From NCBI GenBank assembly GCA_031283785.1, contig JAITBC010000079.1, forward strand, positions 1-23,049: a stretch of DNA of 23,049 nucleotides, written 5' to 3'. The notes below the pieces were generated by a model, which searched no databases, had not been told where the DNA came from, and saw only the letters and a program-made list of their open reading frames with translations. The translations under genes and the position numbers were made by a program. Origin of the DNA: Tannerella sp. Lineage in GTDB: Bacteria > Bacteroidota > Bacteroidia > Bacteroidales > Tannerellaceae. Shown here one piece after another: positions 1-7,373 of the stretch. The stretch's first letter is position 1, and each line of letters starts with the position of its first letter.

Positions 1-194
1 ATTAATGTATTGTTCCTGCCAAGTTTATTTTTATTCAATGCGATAAACTCATCATAGTGGATTTTCGGATCACGGCCGTTGTTGATTAAAAACCGATAAA
101 TTCCCTCACCCTGTTTCGGTATAGCCGTTTCTTTCGGAAAAACGAATACACAACAGCATGAAAAAATATAAATCAACAACGTTTGAATTCTCAT
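1..194 (-). CDS. N-terminal fragment of a probable N-acetylmuramoyl-L-alanine amidase (partial)
   Basis: The reading frame opens at ATG 194-192 on the minus strand and runs off the left edge after 64 codons without a stop. The protein starts MRIQTLLIYIFSCCCVFVFP, a hydrophobic export signal. It then has a segment reading GEGIYRFLINNGR, followed by YDEFIALNKNKLGRNNTL. That pattern (GxGI..FL...R, then F..LNK..L) resembles the N-terminal LysM-like repeat of secreted Bacteroidales amidases that cleave the bond between muramic acid and L-alanine in peptidoglycan. The catalytic domain lies outside the window, so the enzyme assignment is an inference from this short stretch. It has its own promoter-like site at 275-308 and lies 212 bases past the end of the glycosyltransferase operon, so it is probably a separate unit. 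Confidence 0.55.
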   Translation of the reverse strand, partial: MRIQTLLIYIFSCCCVFVFPKETAIPKQGEGIYRFLINNGRDPKIHYDEFIALNKNKLGRNNTL

Positions 195-274
195 TAACTA
201 TCTAATTTTCAGAATCAAATCGACCCCTGTCGACACCGCTCATATCGAATTGTTCACAGGTGGTCTCTTAATTA

Positions 275-308
275 CAAATATCCATTAATCATTTTTTTTC
301 GGTGCAAA
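275..308 (-). promoter_or_regulatory. Bacteroidetes-type promoter for the left-end amidase-like gene
   Basis: On the minus strand there is a TTTG box (complement of 305-308) and, 22 bases on, GATATTTG (complement of 275-282), which matches TAnnTTTG at all fixed positions but the first. The predicted start, near 268, gives a leader of about 75 bases before the ATG at 194. The spacing is slightly long but acceptable. Confidence 0.45.
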
Positions 309-406
309 AATAGAAAATAATTATGAGAAACAAATATTTGTACCACTTTCCGGTTCTCTTCAAACTAAAACTCGCTTTCCGGATGGATGATCTTTATCTA
401 TGGTGG

Positions 407-2095
407 TTAAACCTGTTTCGTAGCGGTCTGCGATACCCACGAACCGAAAAAATAATGGACGGCAAAAGATTTTTCCAGTTTTGCTTCCAATTCTTCCGTT
501 TCATATCCATCAAATATTTGTTGAACTTCCGCAAGTGTCAGCGGGGCGATCAGTTCTGCCGGCAACAGCGTGACTTCTTCTTTTGAAGGACAGGCGTCGT
601 ATATCCGGGTTGTCATGAATGGCCCTGTCGTTTTTATTATATGCATCGCTTTGTTTTTGTTTTCCGGTACGGAGATGTTGTTTTCATTGAAAACATCCCT
701 GATAATCTGTTCAAAATATGAATGTCCGGGAATGGATGCCATCAGTGCATTGCCTACAATATATGGCATGTTGTACCGGATGGCATTTGCCGGCGGCTCT
801 AGTCCCATGCAGCAACTGCTTCCATATAAAAGAGCATCAAGCGGCTCCAGACATTCATAATCAATGTCGGCATATAATCCGCCCTGATAGTACAGGATTA
901 AATACCGAATGGCATCCCATCGCTGAACATCGAACGGGAAGGCATTATAACGTGAAACGTATTCGGGGCAGACAGATTCCATAAACCGTTCAATAGCCGG
1001 TTTATTCCAGAAACGGTATTCCCATCCGGGATGATGCTGTTTCCATGTTTCTGCGATCTCAAGCAAACATTCCGGAATATCGGGGTCTTCATATATCTGG
1101 TGGATAATCTTCGGGATTTTCAACTGTTCGCCACATGATCCGGACAGTGCGACAAGTTTTTCTTTCAGAAACAGGCATTCGGCATTGGTTGATAGGGGGA
1201 GGGGTTTGCCGTATTCCAATGACTGGGAATATAAATCGGCTTCGACGTCCGCCATGACGAACGAAGGATGAGTAACGGTCTCCACCTCTCCCAACGGAAT
1301 ACCGTCAAACGGATGATTCTTTATGTAATGCGTTGGCGAAGCGTCTTTGGAGCAGCCGATATTCGTGATCAAGTTTACATTGGGAATGATTGATAAGCGG
1401 CTGTTGATGAAGTTATGATACGAATACGGATACCCCCATGCATTTGCGCCCGCATGATGGACATTGAGGTAATGCCTCCAATTTTCCTTGAACGGCCCGT
1501 GGCTTGGCATTCTCTCAAGGCGGTTCATCTTCTCGAACAAGGGATATGTCGGCATGCCCATATCGAAGCCTTCCCACGCCCTGCGCCAGCCCGCCCAGCC
1601 CCATACGTGCGTCGGATTTGAGAAATAATAACTCCCGTCTCCACGTATAATGCCTTTTTGGAAATTGCTTCCGGCGACATGTCCGATCCGGTCGTCATTC
1701 CTGTATTTTTCGAGCATGGCGGAACAGAAGCCGAAAAAACTGTCCGCCGGCAGGCAGTCGTCTTCCAGAACAATCCCTTCCGGCTCATTTTCAAAGAACC
1801 AGGTAATGGCCTGGCTTACGGCTTTACCACAACCAAGATTTCCATCGCGAAACAGCGTTTGTACATGACAGTCCCAGTTAATGCATGACGCAATTTTTCT
1901 TACCTCTTCACAGATCGCTTTTTCTTCCGAAGACCGGGGGCCATCTGCCGCCAGGTATAACCTGCGAGGCTTCATTTTTTGTATCTGTGAAAATATTTGC
2001 CGGGTAGTATCCGGACGGTTGAAAACCAGAAACAAAATGGGAGTTTCAATATTATATGCCAACATACAATGACAATTAAAAGTGTTATTCAACAA
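407..2095 (-). CDS. two-domain glycosyltransferase (GT-A/GT2-like domain fused to a GT32-type domain)
   Basis: This 562-residue protein contains two sugar-transferase modules. Residues about 18-290 look like a nucleotide-sugar GT-A fold. It has the strand ETPILFLVFNRPDTT, then LYLAADGPR, and an EDD triad at 111-113 that would hold the metal and nucleotide sugar, followed by a tryptophan-rich acceptor segment (VWGWAGWRRAWEG). Residues about 327-500 look like the GT32/OCH1-like family. They begin IPKIIHQIYE and contain RWDAIRYLILYYQGGLYADIDYE, interrupted here only for naming, with the DxD motif D410-I-D412. No signal peptide or membrane segment is seen, so it should act in the cytoplasm. It is last in the operon, 3 bases after the preceding glycosyltransferase. 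An internal ATG (MLAYNIETP, at 2065) is an equally good start because the first ten residues are unlike the family. Substrates are unknown; the two domains could add consecutive sugars to one acceptor. Confidence 0.85.
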   Translation of the reverse strand: MLNNTFNCHCMLAYNIETPILFLVFNRPDTTRQIFSQIQKMKPRRLYLAADGPRSSEEKAICEEVRKIASCINWDCHVQTLFRDGNLGCGKAVSQAITWFFENEPEGIVLEDDCLPADSFFGFCSAMLEKYRNDDRIGHVAGSNFQKGIIRGDGSYYFSNPTHVWGWAGWRRAWEGFDMGMPTYPLFEKMNRLERMPSHGPFKENWRHYLNVHHAGANAWGYPYSYHNFINSRLSIIPNVNLITNIGCSKDASPTHYIKNHPFDGIPLGEVETVTHPSFVMADVEADLYSQSLEYGKPLPLSTNAECLFLKEKLVALSGSCGEQLKIPKIIHQIYEDPDIPECLLEIAETWKQHHPGWEYRFWNKPAIERFMESVCPEYVSRYNAFPFDVQRWDAIRYLILYYQGGLYADIDYECLEPLDALLYGSSCCMGLEPPANAIRYNMPYIVGNALMASIPGHSYFEQIIRDVFNENNISVPENKNKAMHIIKTTGPFMTTRIYDACPSKEEVTLLPAELIAPLTLAEVQQIFDGYETEELEAKLEKSFAVHYFFGSWVSQTATKQV

Positions 2096-2098
2096 GGA

Positions 2099-3325
2099 TT
2101 ACGGTTTATTATAAATTTCCAGCATTTTATTTTCCCATGCCGACAGTTCATACAGTTTCAAGAATTTTTTTCGCGCCTGCTGCCCCAATTCTTTTGCTTC
2201 CTCCGGATGCTCCAACATCCATTTCATCCGATCGCACAAAACAGCTAAATCCGCCCGGTGTTCCTTTTTAACTGTCCGGACAGGGACTTTCAATCCCGTC
2301 ACCATATCGTCGACAATCTCCGCCAGCCCTCCCGTATCCGAGGCTATCACCGGAAGACGGTGCATCATCATTTCTAACGCCACGTACCCAAATTCCTCAT
2401 AAACGGAACAAACAACACCCATATCTGCAATACGGTAAAATTGATATAATTCGTCCTTATTCAATCTTCCCGCAAAAGTTACTTTCTGCCATAAACCTTT
2501 GCATTTTTCCAAATAAGTGTAAAAATTGCCGTCTCCTGCTATTACCAATTGAGAATCCGGCATGTCTTTCAGCAATAATTTAAATGCATCTATCAGTATG
2601 TCAACACCTTTCATTTTTACCAAACGACCGGCAAAAAGAATTATACGGCTTTGTCCTGAAAAAAATAATTGTTTTTTGAGGCCGGTTTTTTCCTCATCTG
2701 ATAAAAAAATCGCTTCATCTTCCAAACCATTATGTATTAATGAAATTTTATCTTCTGGTATATGAAATTCATTTATAAGTGATTTTTCAGTGTGTTTTGA
2801 TAAACAAATGATGCGATCCACTTCACAATAGAGCCTTTTTTCTTCTTCAAACAGCGTTGAAATACGTTTTTTCTCTTTATTGGTCTTCTTTTCGGAGTAT
2901 GATGCGCTTTTTCTGAAACTCCAGTCCTGAATATGTATCGTGTATAAGATTCGGCTGAACGGGTATTTTTCCTTTAACAGTTTTATCAGCGGATATTGGG
3001 AGGAAGAGTTCAAATGAAAGTACAGTTGTTCATTCTGATGATTTTTTATATTTATATTAATAAACGGGGATAGTATAAGCAATATGTTACGGTAATACCG
3101 GTCATTAAAGGTCATAGTTTCACCTTGTACGCACGGGAAATAATATATACTGTAACCTTCCGGCGTTTTTTCCGTTTTAAATTCTTTCTCGCCGGCATGA
3201 AGATGTACGATGCTGAACGCCGTATCTTCCTCGTCTTTAAGACACGATACAAGCTGTCTTATATAGGTGCCTATGCCATATACGGTTCCGTGGGATGTTT
3301 CATTGAATAGATAGATATGTTTCAT
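2099..3325 (-). CDS. GT4-type glycosyltransferase of the kind found with Bacteroidetes radical-SAM peptide loci
   Basis: I chose the start MKHIYLFNETSHG at 3325 because its ATG overlaps the stop of the LanC-like gene as ATGA (3322-3325), typical of translational coupling. The frame stays open another 19 codons upstream, but those residues are unlike the family. The 408-residue product has a GT-B, family 4 layout. The N-terminal half has a glycine-rich loop (GTVYGIGTYIRQLV). The C-terminal half has the nucleotide-sugar domain starting near RIILFAGRLVKMKG, with the E-x7-E motif in EEFGYVALE and the segment PVIASDTGG. It should transfer a sugar from a nucleotide donor in the cytoplasm. Its context (LanC-like protein, pseudo-radical-SAM remnant, propeller lipoproteins) matches my recollection of the TIGR04157 family, which is associated with ribosomal peptide maturation in Bacteroidetes. 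That subfamily call is from memory and needs a profile search. The acceptor is unknown. Confidence 0.85.
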   Translation of the reverse strand: MKHIYLFNETSHGTVYGIGTYIRQLVSCLKDEEDTAFSIVHLHAGEKEFKTEKTPEGYSIYYFPCVQGETMTFNDRYYRNILLILSPFININIKNHQNEQLYFHLNSSSQYPLIKLLKEKYPFSRILYTIHIQDWSFRKSASYSEKKTNKEKKRISTLFEEEKRLYCEVDRIICLSKHTEKSLINEFHIPEDKISLIHNGLEDEAIFLSDEEKTGLKKQLFFSGQSRIILFAGRLVKMKGVDILIDAFKLLLKDMPDSQLVIAGDGNFYTYLEKCKGLWQKVTFAGRLNKDELYQFYRIADMGVVCSVYEEFGYVALEMMMHRLPVIASDTGGLAEIVDDMVTGLKVPVRTVKKEHRADLAVLCDRMKWMLEHPEEAKELGQQARKKFLKLYELSAWENKMLEIYNKP

Positions 3326-3927
3326 CTCAATATAATTTTTAACCCATACCCTGCGTTGCCGTTTTCCAGCCCTAATTGCCACAGGGTTATATCATCCCCT
3401 TTCGGCGTTTTCTTATATATTGCAGAAAGAATTTCTCCTTCATCCGGAACTGTTATTTTGAATTTTTGTTTGGCATACACATAATCCTTTAAAAAAGCAC
3501 CGTCAAAAGATTTACTTTTTTTTGGAGCCGCGATATGTTTTTCTATATAGCAGGATATGCCTTTCAATCCGGTGCGGACACTGGAATCTGTCATCCTGCT
3601 TAAATTTTTTTCCGTGATTTTCCGGTCAATATCCGATAATATGTTATCCGGGTTTCCATTCATAAATCCATTTTTTATCAGGTATTCAATGCCCCAGCCG
3701 ATACCGCTTAATCCGCTTTCGAAATGAACGGGAACGCCGGCATGTATTTCCTCTGTGATTTCATCCATTAGCTCTCCGGCAAAATCATCGTAAATCGCAT
3801 TTCCTGTGTATAGGGAATAATGGGCAAAAAAGAGTACAATACCCATTTTCCCATGATACAATCCCAAGTCGGATAGAAAACTTGCATTAATCATCAAATG
3901 ATTGGCGATACGGGGACTCTTCTTCAT
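3322..3927 (-). CDS. short LanC-like protein (lanthionine synthetase C-like), altered N-terminus
   Basis: The 201-residue product carries LanC-like glycine motifs: GLYHGKMGI (22-30), SGLSGIGWGIEYL (71-83) and LGLENGNAGYGLKII (185-199), which resemble the internal helical repeats of the LanC toroid. Full LanC cyclases are about 400 residues and bind zinc through WCxG and CHG motifs. Neither is present here, so classical thioether cyclisation is unlikely, and a scaffold or degenerate role is possible. The ATG at 3927 is the only in-frame start. Compared with the related N-terminus at 6057-6108, this copy is 5 bases shorter just after its start region. An upstream ATG at 3946, which aligns with the other copy's reading frame, is therefore closed after 19 codons (MEWKDTDEEESPYRQSFDD). 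It lies 33 bases after propeller copy 1 and overlaps the next glycosyltransferase by ATGA, so it is still set in a working operon. Confidence 0.7.
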   Translation of the reverse strand: MKKSPRIANHLMINASFLSDLGLYHGKMGIVLFFAHYSLYTGNAIYDDFAGELMDEITEEIHAGVPVHFESGLSGIGWGIEYLIKNGFMNGNPDNILSDIDRKITEKNLSRMTDSSVRTGLKGISCYIEKHIAAPKKSKSFDGAFLKDYVYAKQKFKITVPDEGEILSAIYKKTPKGDDITLWQLGLENGNAGYGLKIILR

Positions 3928-5200
3928 CCGTATCTTTCCATTCCATGTGTACCTCTATTCTTACGTTTTCCTGCGGCATAAAATGACGAGGTCATTGCTC
4001 TCTCCATTCATCCGGGACAGCTGTTCTTTTAACGGGGATGGCGGCGTGAAAGTCCCGGATTTCGTATGCTCCAGCAGTTCATGCGCCGTAATCATGTCGA
4101 TATAGTATTCGTCCGTAATCCAACGAGGCCAGACGGGAGGGCCGCCCAGCAGATCGTCGGTCAGCCCGACACCTTTACTGTCCTTTACGGAAAATCCTTT
4201 TTTCTGTTGCTTGTCGTAGACGATATATTTTGGCATCAGGTCGTCCTTCGTAGATCCTCTGTTTTGAGAAAAAAAGAAAAAATAATGGTCGTTTTCGACA
4301 AGGGAAGATACACCCCAATATCTTTCATTATTCTTAACAAATGTATCATAAGAAGAATACCAGGCTTCAAATTCAACCGGCATTTTGTATTTTCCCATAT
4401 CAATAAAAGCATAAGGGACCGCATGTACACCGGATAATTTCCATATTGTATCGTTAGAGACATCTCCTTTGAAGTATAATGCGTCGTTTTTATGATAGAA
4501 CATCGTAAAAATCGTCCTTATTATCGCTGTACTACCCGAATTTTTGATCGGCCCATACAAGGGATTAGGTATGCATGCTATCGTATCTCCTACATTCTGC
4601 AATGAAAAAGCAACCGCTTTACATTTTTGTCGGTTTGTCGTTATATCACTTATCCATATGATGGAATCAAAAATGCCGATATATGTAACATCTTTTAATT
4701 TTTTGTTGCATAAGAAATTTCCCTCCAAATCATAAAATAGCAATTTTTCCGTATCGGAAATAATGATTTCTTTCTTTTTGCGATCAATTTCTACATTAAC
4801 GGGAACAATATATTCTCTGGGACCCTGTCCTCGGGATCCAATCTGCCGGATAAATTGCCCGTTCTTATGGAAAAGATAAACATCCAAACGCGCCTTAATG
4901 ACCAAATAATCATCTACCTGCTTTACATCCCAGATTCTGGTAACAATAATGTCTTCCGGCGTTTTCAATTCAATGTATTCAACACTGTCCGCTATCTCCG
5001 ATATGGCCATTTGTTTTTCCGTCTCGAAACATTGCTCATAGTCAATGGTGTAAAATTCAGACTCTCCGTCCGCGCCGGGGTCTGTTTGCTTTTTGCATCC
5101 TGCAAACAAGATACAGATCATGATAAATGAAAAAATATAACCGTGTTTCATACTATATTATTTTTTAGAAAAGAATTCTAATATATGCTATTGCTTTACA
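3803..5200 (-). repeat. duplicated module, copy A (propeller 1 leader and gene plus LanC 5' end)
   Basis: This block repeats the block at 5945-7373 in the same orientation: a leader of about 45 bases, the propeller gene, and the first 40 or so LanC codons. The left edge is sharp: the last shared bases are CCTGTGTAT (3803-3811), after which the two copies diverge completely. The right edge lies in the leader upstream of the propeller gene and is approximate. Confidence 0.75.
3961..5151 (-). CDS. 6-bladed beta-propeller lipoprotein, copy 1
   Basis: The 396-residue product begins with a lipoprotein signal (MKHGYIFSFIMICILFAGCK, lipid-modified Cys at 19), so it should be anchored in a membrane facing the periplasm or outside. 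After a short linker it has repeated strand blocks typical of Bacteroidetes 6-bladed beta-propeller proteins: VEYIELKTPED, YLFHKNGQFIRQIG, IIISDTEKLLFYD, ALYFKGDVSNDTIWKL, and a C-terminal DEYYIDMITAHELLEH. Such proteins are often found beside peptide-maturation and transport genes, but their function is unknown. Copy 2 at 6119-7324 is a clear homologue along its whole length. In the conserved loop GxGPGEY this copy reads GQGPREY, replacing a glycine that copy 2 keeps. The gap to the upstream chimeric gene is 36 bases, and the leader resembles that of copy 2 (both contain TTTTCTAAAAAA), which marks one edge of the duplication. Confidence 0.85.
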   Translation of the reverse strand: MKHGYIFSFIMICILFAGCKKQTDPGADGESEFYTIDYEQCFETEKQMAISEIADSVEYIELKTPEDIIVTRIWDVKQVDDYLVIKARLDVYLFHKNGQFIRQIGSRGQGPREYIVPVNVEIDRKKKEIIISDTEKLLFYDLEGNFLCNKKLKDVTYIGIFDSIIWISDITTNRQKCKAVAFSLQNVGDTIACIPNPLYGPIKNSGSTAIIRTIFTMFYHKNDALYFKGDVSNDTIWKLSGVHAVPYAFIDMGKYKMPVEFEAWYSSYDTFVKNNERYWGVSSLVENDHYFFFFSQNRGSTKDDLMPKYIVYDKQQKKGFSVKDSKGVGLTDDLLGGPPVWPRWITDEYYIDMITAHELLEHTKSGTFTPPSPLKEQLSRMNGESNDLVILCRRKT

Positions 5201-6108
5201 TGGCACAGATTCGGTTTGCCGATCACTGACTCATAACTTGACGGAGACGGACAGATCAACCTGAAACGACACTGCTTGCAAGGACCCGTACGATATCGCG
5301 TATGTCGCCAGGAATCGCCGTTTGCCAACTCCCCACATAAAATATCGCCGATCCCTTCCCTGATGTTTCCTATCGGCTTTTTATTCAGGTTTGCATATAC
5401 TTTTCCGTCAGGAGTAAGGGTTATCTTTCCAAAATCATGGGTATTCAGCTCCTGCAGTGCAAAAATATCCTGCCGGTCAAGTTCTATCGCCATAAGATAT
5501 TCCTGCCGTATAAATATATTTTCTTCAAAGAACTCCATGTTTTTTTGATTATAATACGGTTTGATATTTACTTCAATATTCCGTCGGGATAACTGTTCGC
5601 TTAAACGTTCCGCTTTTTCATATTCGCGTACGGATGTAATACCTGTTTCCCACAACTGGTTTATGTTACGCTGCTGTAATCTTTCTGCAATAGCGACCGG
5701 CGTATTTTCCCGATATGAATCATTGACTGTGATTTTAAGCCGGAACTGTTCATCTGTGAATAAATTTAACACATCCGTATCTTCAGGTATATTACGGTAA
5801 TTCACAATATACGTCTTTAAAGAATCCATCTTCCCTAGCGCTTCATACAGTTTATGAAATTCAGGATATTGAAAAGGATCTCCGCCGGTAACATTAACGG
5901 ATGCCCCGGTATACGATATAGAATACAAAAAATCATTCAGTAGTCCTGTGTATCGGGAATAATGGGCAAAAAAGAGTACAATACCCATTTTCCCATGATA
6001 CAACCCCAAGTCGGATAGAAAACTTGCATTAATCATTAAATGATTGGCTATACGGGGCAATATTTCTTTTTCATCCGTATTCTTCCGTTTCACGTACACG
6101 TCTTTCAT
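5188..6108 (-). CDS. chimeric protein: LanC-like N-terminus fused to a pseudo-radical-SAM C-terminus
   Basis: The 306-residue frame is a join of two unrelated parts. Residues 17-55, including GLYHGKMGIVLFF, are almost identical to residues 4-42 of the LanC-like gene at 3322-3927, and the DNA over that stretch (5945-6057 against 3803-3915) differs at only 4 of 113 bases. From residue 56 on there is no LanC similarity. Instead the protein has VNVTGGDPFQYPEF (a GGE/GGD-type radical-SAM barrel motif, residues 72-85), LKITVND, and a C-terminal cysteine cluster (Cys 277, 280, 286, 302) ending SPSSYESVIGKPNLCHVK. That ending matches my memory of the TIGR04150 pseudo-rSAM family, which accompanies GG-Bacteroidales peptide maturases. 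The family's own N-terminal part is missing, and no CxxxCxxC cluster-binding motif is seen. The gene starts 10 bases after propeller copy 2. The frame is intact across the join, so a fusion protein could be made; whether it works is unknown. Confidence 0.75.
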   Translation of the reverse strand: MKDVYVKRKNTDEKEILPRIANHLMINASFLSDLGLYHGKMGIVLFFAHYSRYTGLLNDFLYSISYTGASVNVTGGDPFQYPEFHKLYEALGKMDSLKTYIVNYRNIPEDTDVLNLFTDEQFRLKITVNDSYRENTPVAIAERLQQRNINQLWETGITSVREYEKAERLSEQLSRRNIEVNIKPYYNQKNMEFFEENIFIRQEYLMAIELDRQDIFALQELNTHDFGKITLTPDGKVYANLNKKPIGNIREGIGDILCGELANGDSWRHTRYRTGPCKQCRFRLICPSPSSYESVIGKPNLCHVKQ

Positions 6109-7373
6109 AGAACGATTTTTATTTTTTTCTGCGGCATAAAATTATGAGGTCATTGTCCTCCGAATTTATCCGGGAAAGCATTTCTTTTAACGGTTCGCGT
6201 GGAGTGAATGCGTCATCTTTCGTATGCTTCAGCAGTTCACTTGCCGTAATCATGTCGATATAGTATTCATCCGAAATCCAGTATGGCCAGACGGGAGGAC
6301 CGCCCAATATATCGTCAGTCAGTCCTTCGCCCTTACTGTCTTTTACGTAGAATCCTTGTTTCTGTTGCTTGTCATAAACGATATATTTTGGCCTTAGGTC
6401 GTCCTTGTCGGAGCTTCTGTTTTGGGACAAAAGGAAAAAGTATTGATCGTCTTCGACTATGGAAGAAACGCCCCAATATCTCCCATTATTCTTTATATAT
6501 GTGTCATAAGAAGAATACCATGGCTCATATTCAAGCGGCATCCCGTATTTTCCCATATTAATACAAGCGTATGGTTCCGTATGTAGGCCGGATAATTTCC
6601 AGATCGTGTCGCTAAATACATCTCCTTTGAAATATAACGAATCGTTTCTATAATAGTACTTTTTCGTAAAAGGCATCTCTACTGTCGCCGTATTACCCGT
6701 CTCCTGAAACTTTCCGTACAGGGGATTGGGTATGTAAGCAAGCGTATCTCCCGTATACTGTTGTAATGAAATGGCAACAGCTGTATATTTATACCGGCCT
6801 GTCGTTATACTGCGACTAATCCATAAGATGGAATCGGAAAGACCCAAGTCAGTACTACTTTTAAATTTAAATTTTTTGTTGCGCAAAAAATTCCCGTCCA
6901 AATCATAAAATAGCATTTTTTCCGTATCGGAAATAATGATTTCTTTCTTTTTGTGATCAATTTCCACATTAACGGGAACAATGTATTCTCCGGGTCCCTG
7001 ACCAAGACGTCCTATCTGCCGGATAAACTGTCCGTTTGTATGGAAAAGATAAACATCCAAACGTGCATGAATAAGCAGGTAATCGTCAAGCTGTTTTACA
7101 TCCCAGATTCGGGTAACAATAATGTCTTCCGGCGTTTTCAGTTCAATGTATTCAACCGTATCCGCTATCTCCGATATGGCCATTTGTTTTTCCGTCTCGA
7201 AACATTGTTCATAGTCAATGGCGTAAAATTCGGACTGTCCGTCCGTGCCTGAATCTGTTTGCTTTTTGCATCCTGCAATCAGGATGCAGGTCATGATAAA
7301 TGAAAGAATATAACCGTGTTTCATACTATTTGTTTTTTTAGAAAAAATTAAATTATACTATTAGTTCAAGAAA
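5945..7373 (-). repeat. duplicated module, copy B (propeller 2 leader and gene plus LanC 5' end)
   Basis: This is the direct repeat partner of 3803-5200. The LanC part (5945-6057) matches copy A at 109 of 113 bases, much closer than the propeller genes match each other. The sharp edge at 5945 is also the fusion point of the chimeric gene. Confidence 0.75.
6119..7324 (-). CDS. 6-bladed beta-propeller lipoprotein, copy 2
   Basis: The 401-residue product has a lipoprotein signal (MKHGYILSFIMTCILIAGCK, Cys at 19) followed by propeller-type strand repeats. Among them are YLFHTNGQFIRQIG, the family loop GQGPGEY in its usual form, IIISDTEKMLFYD, SLYFKGDVFSDTIWKL and RPKYIVYDKQQKQGF. It is collinear with copy 1 at 3961-5151; most differences lie in the middle third and in surface positions. 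It is the first gene of the operon, about 100 bases downstream of a promoter at 7435-7466. No enzyme motif is visible. A role as a periplasmic or surface accessory protein of the neighbouring peptide and glycan-modifying genes is an inference from position only. Confidence 0.87.
   Translation of the reverse strand: MKHGYILSFIMTCILIAGCKKQTDSGTDGQSEFYAIDYEQCFETEKQMAISEIADTVEYIELKTPEDIIVTRIWDVKQLDDYLLIHARLDVYLFHTNGQFIRQIGRLGQGPGEYIVPVNVEIDHKKKEIIISDTEKMLFYDLDGNFLRNKKFKFKSSTDLGLSDSILWISRSITTGRYKYTAVAISLQQYTGDTLAYIPNPLYGKFQETGNTATVEMPFTKKYYYRNDSLYFKGDVFSDTIWKLSGLHTEPYACINMGKYGMPLEYEPWYSSYDTYIKNNGRYWGVSSIVEDDQYFFLLSQNRSSDKDDLRPKYIVYDKQQKQGFYVKDSKGEGLTDDILGGPPVWPYWISDEYYIDMITASELLKHTKDDAFTPREPLKEMLSRINSEDNDLIILCRRKK

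Noticed and set aside
3326..3382. Upstream in-frame start of the GT4 gene (19 extra residues)
   Set aside because: The extra residues are basic and unlike the family, while the ATG at 3325 overlaps the preceding stop as ATGA.
5945..6057. Treating the LanC-like start of the chimera as a full LanC domain
   Set aside because: Only about 40 residues match the neighbouring LanC-like gene; the second and third glycine motifs are absent and the rest is pseudo-rSAM.
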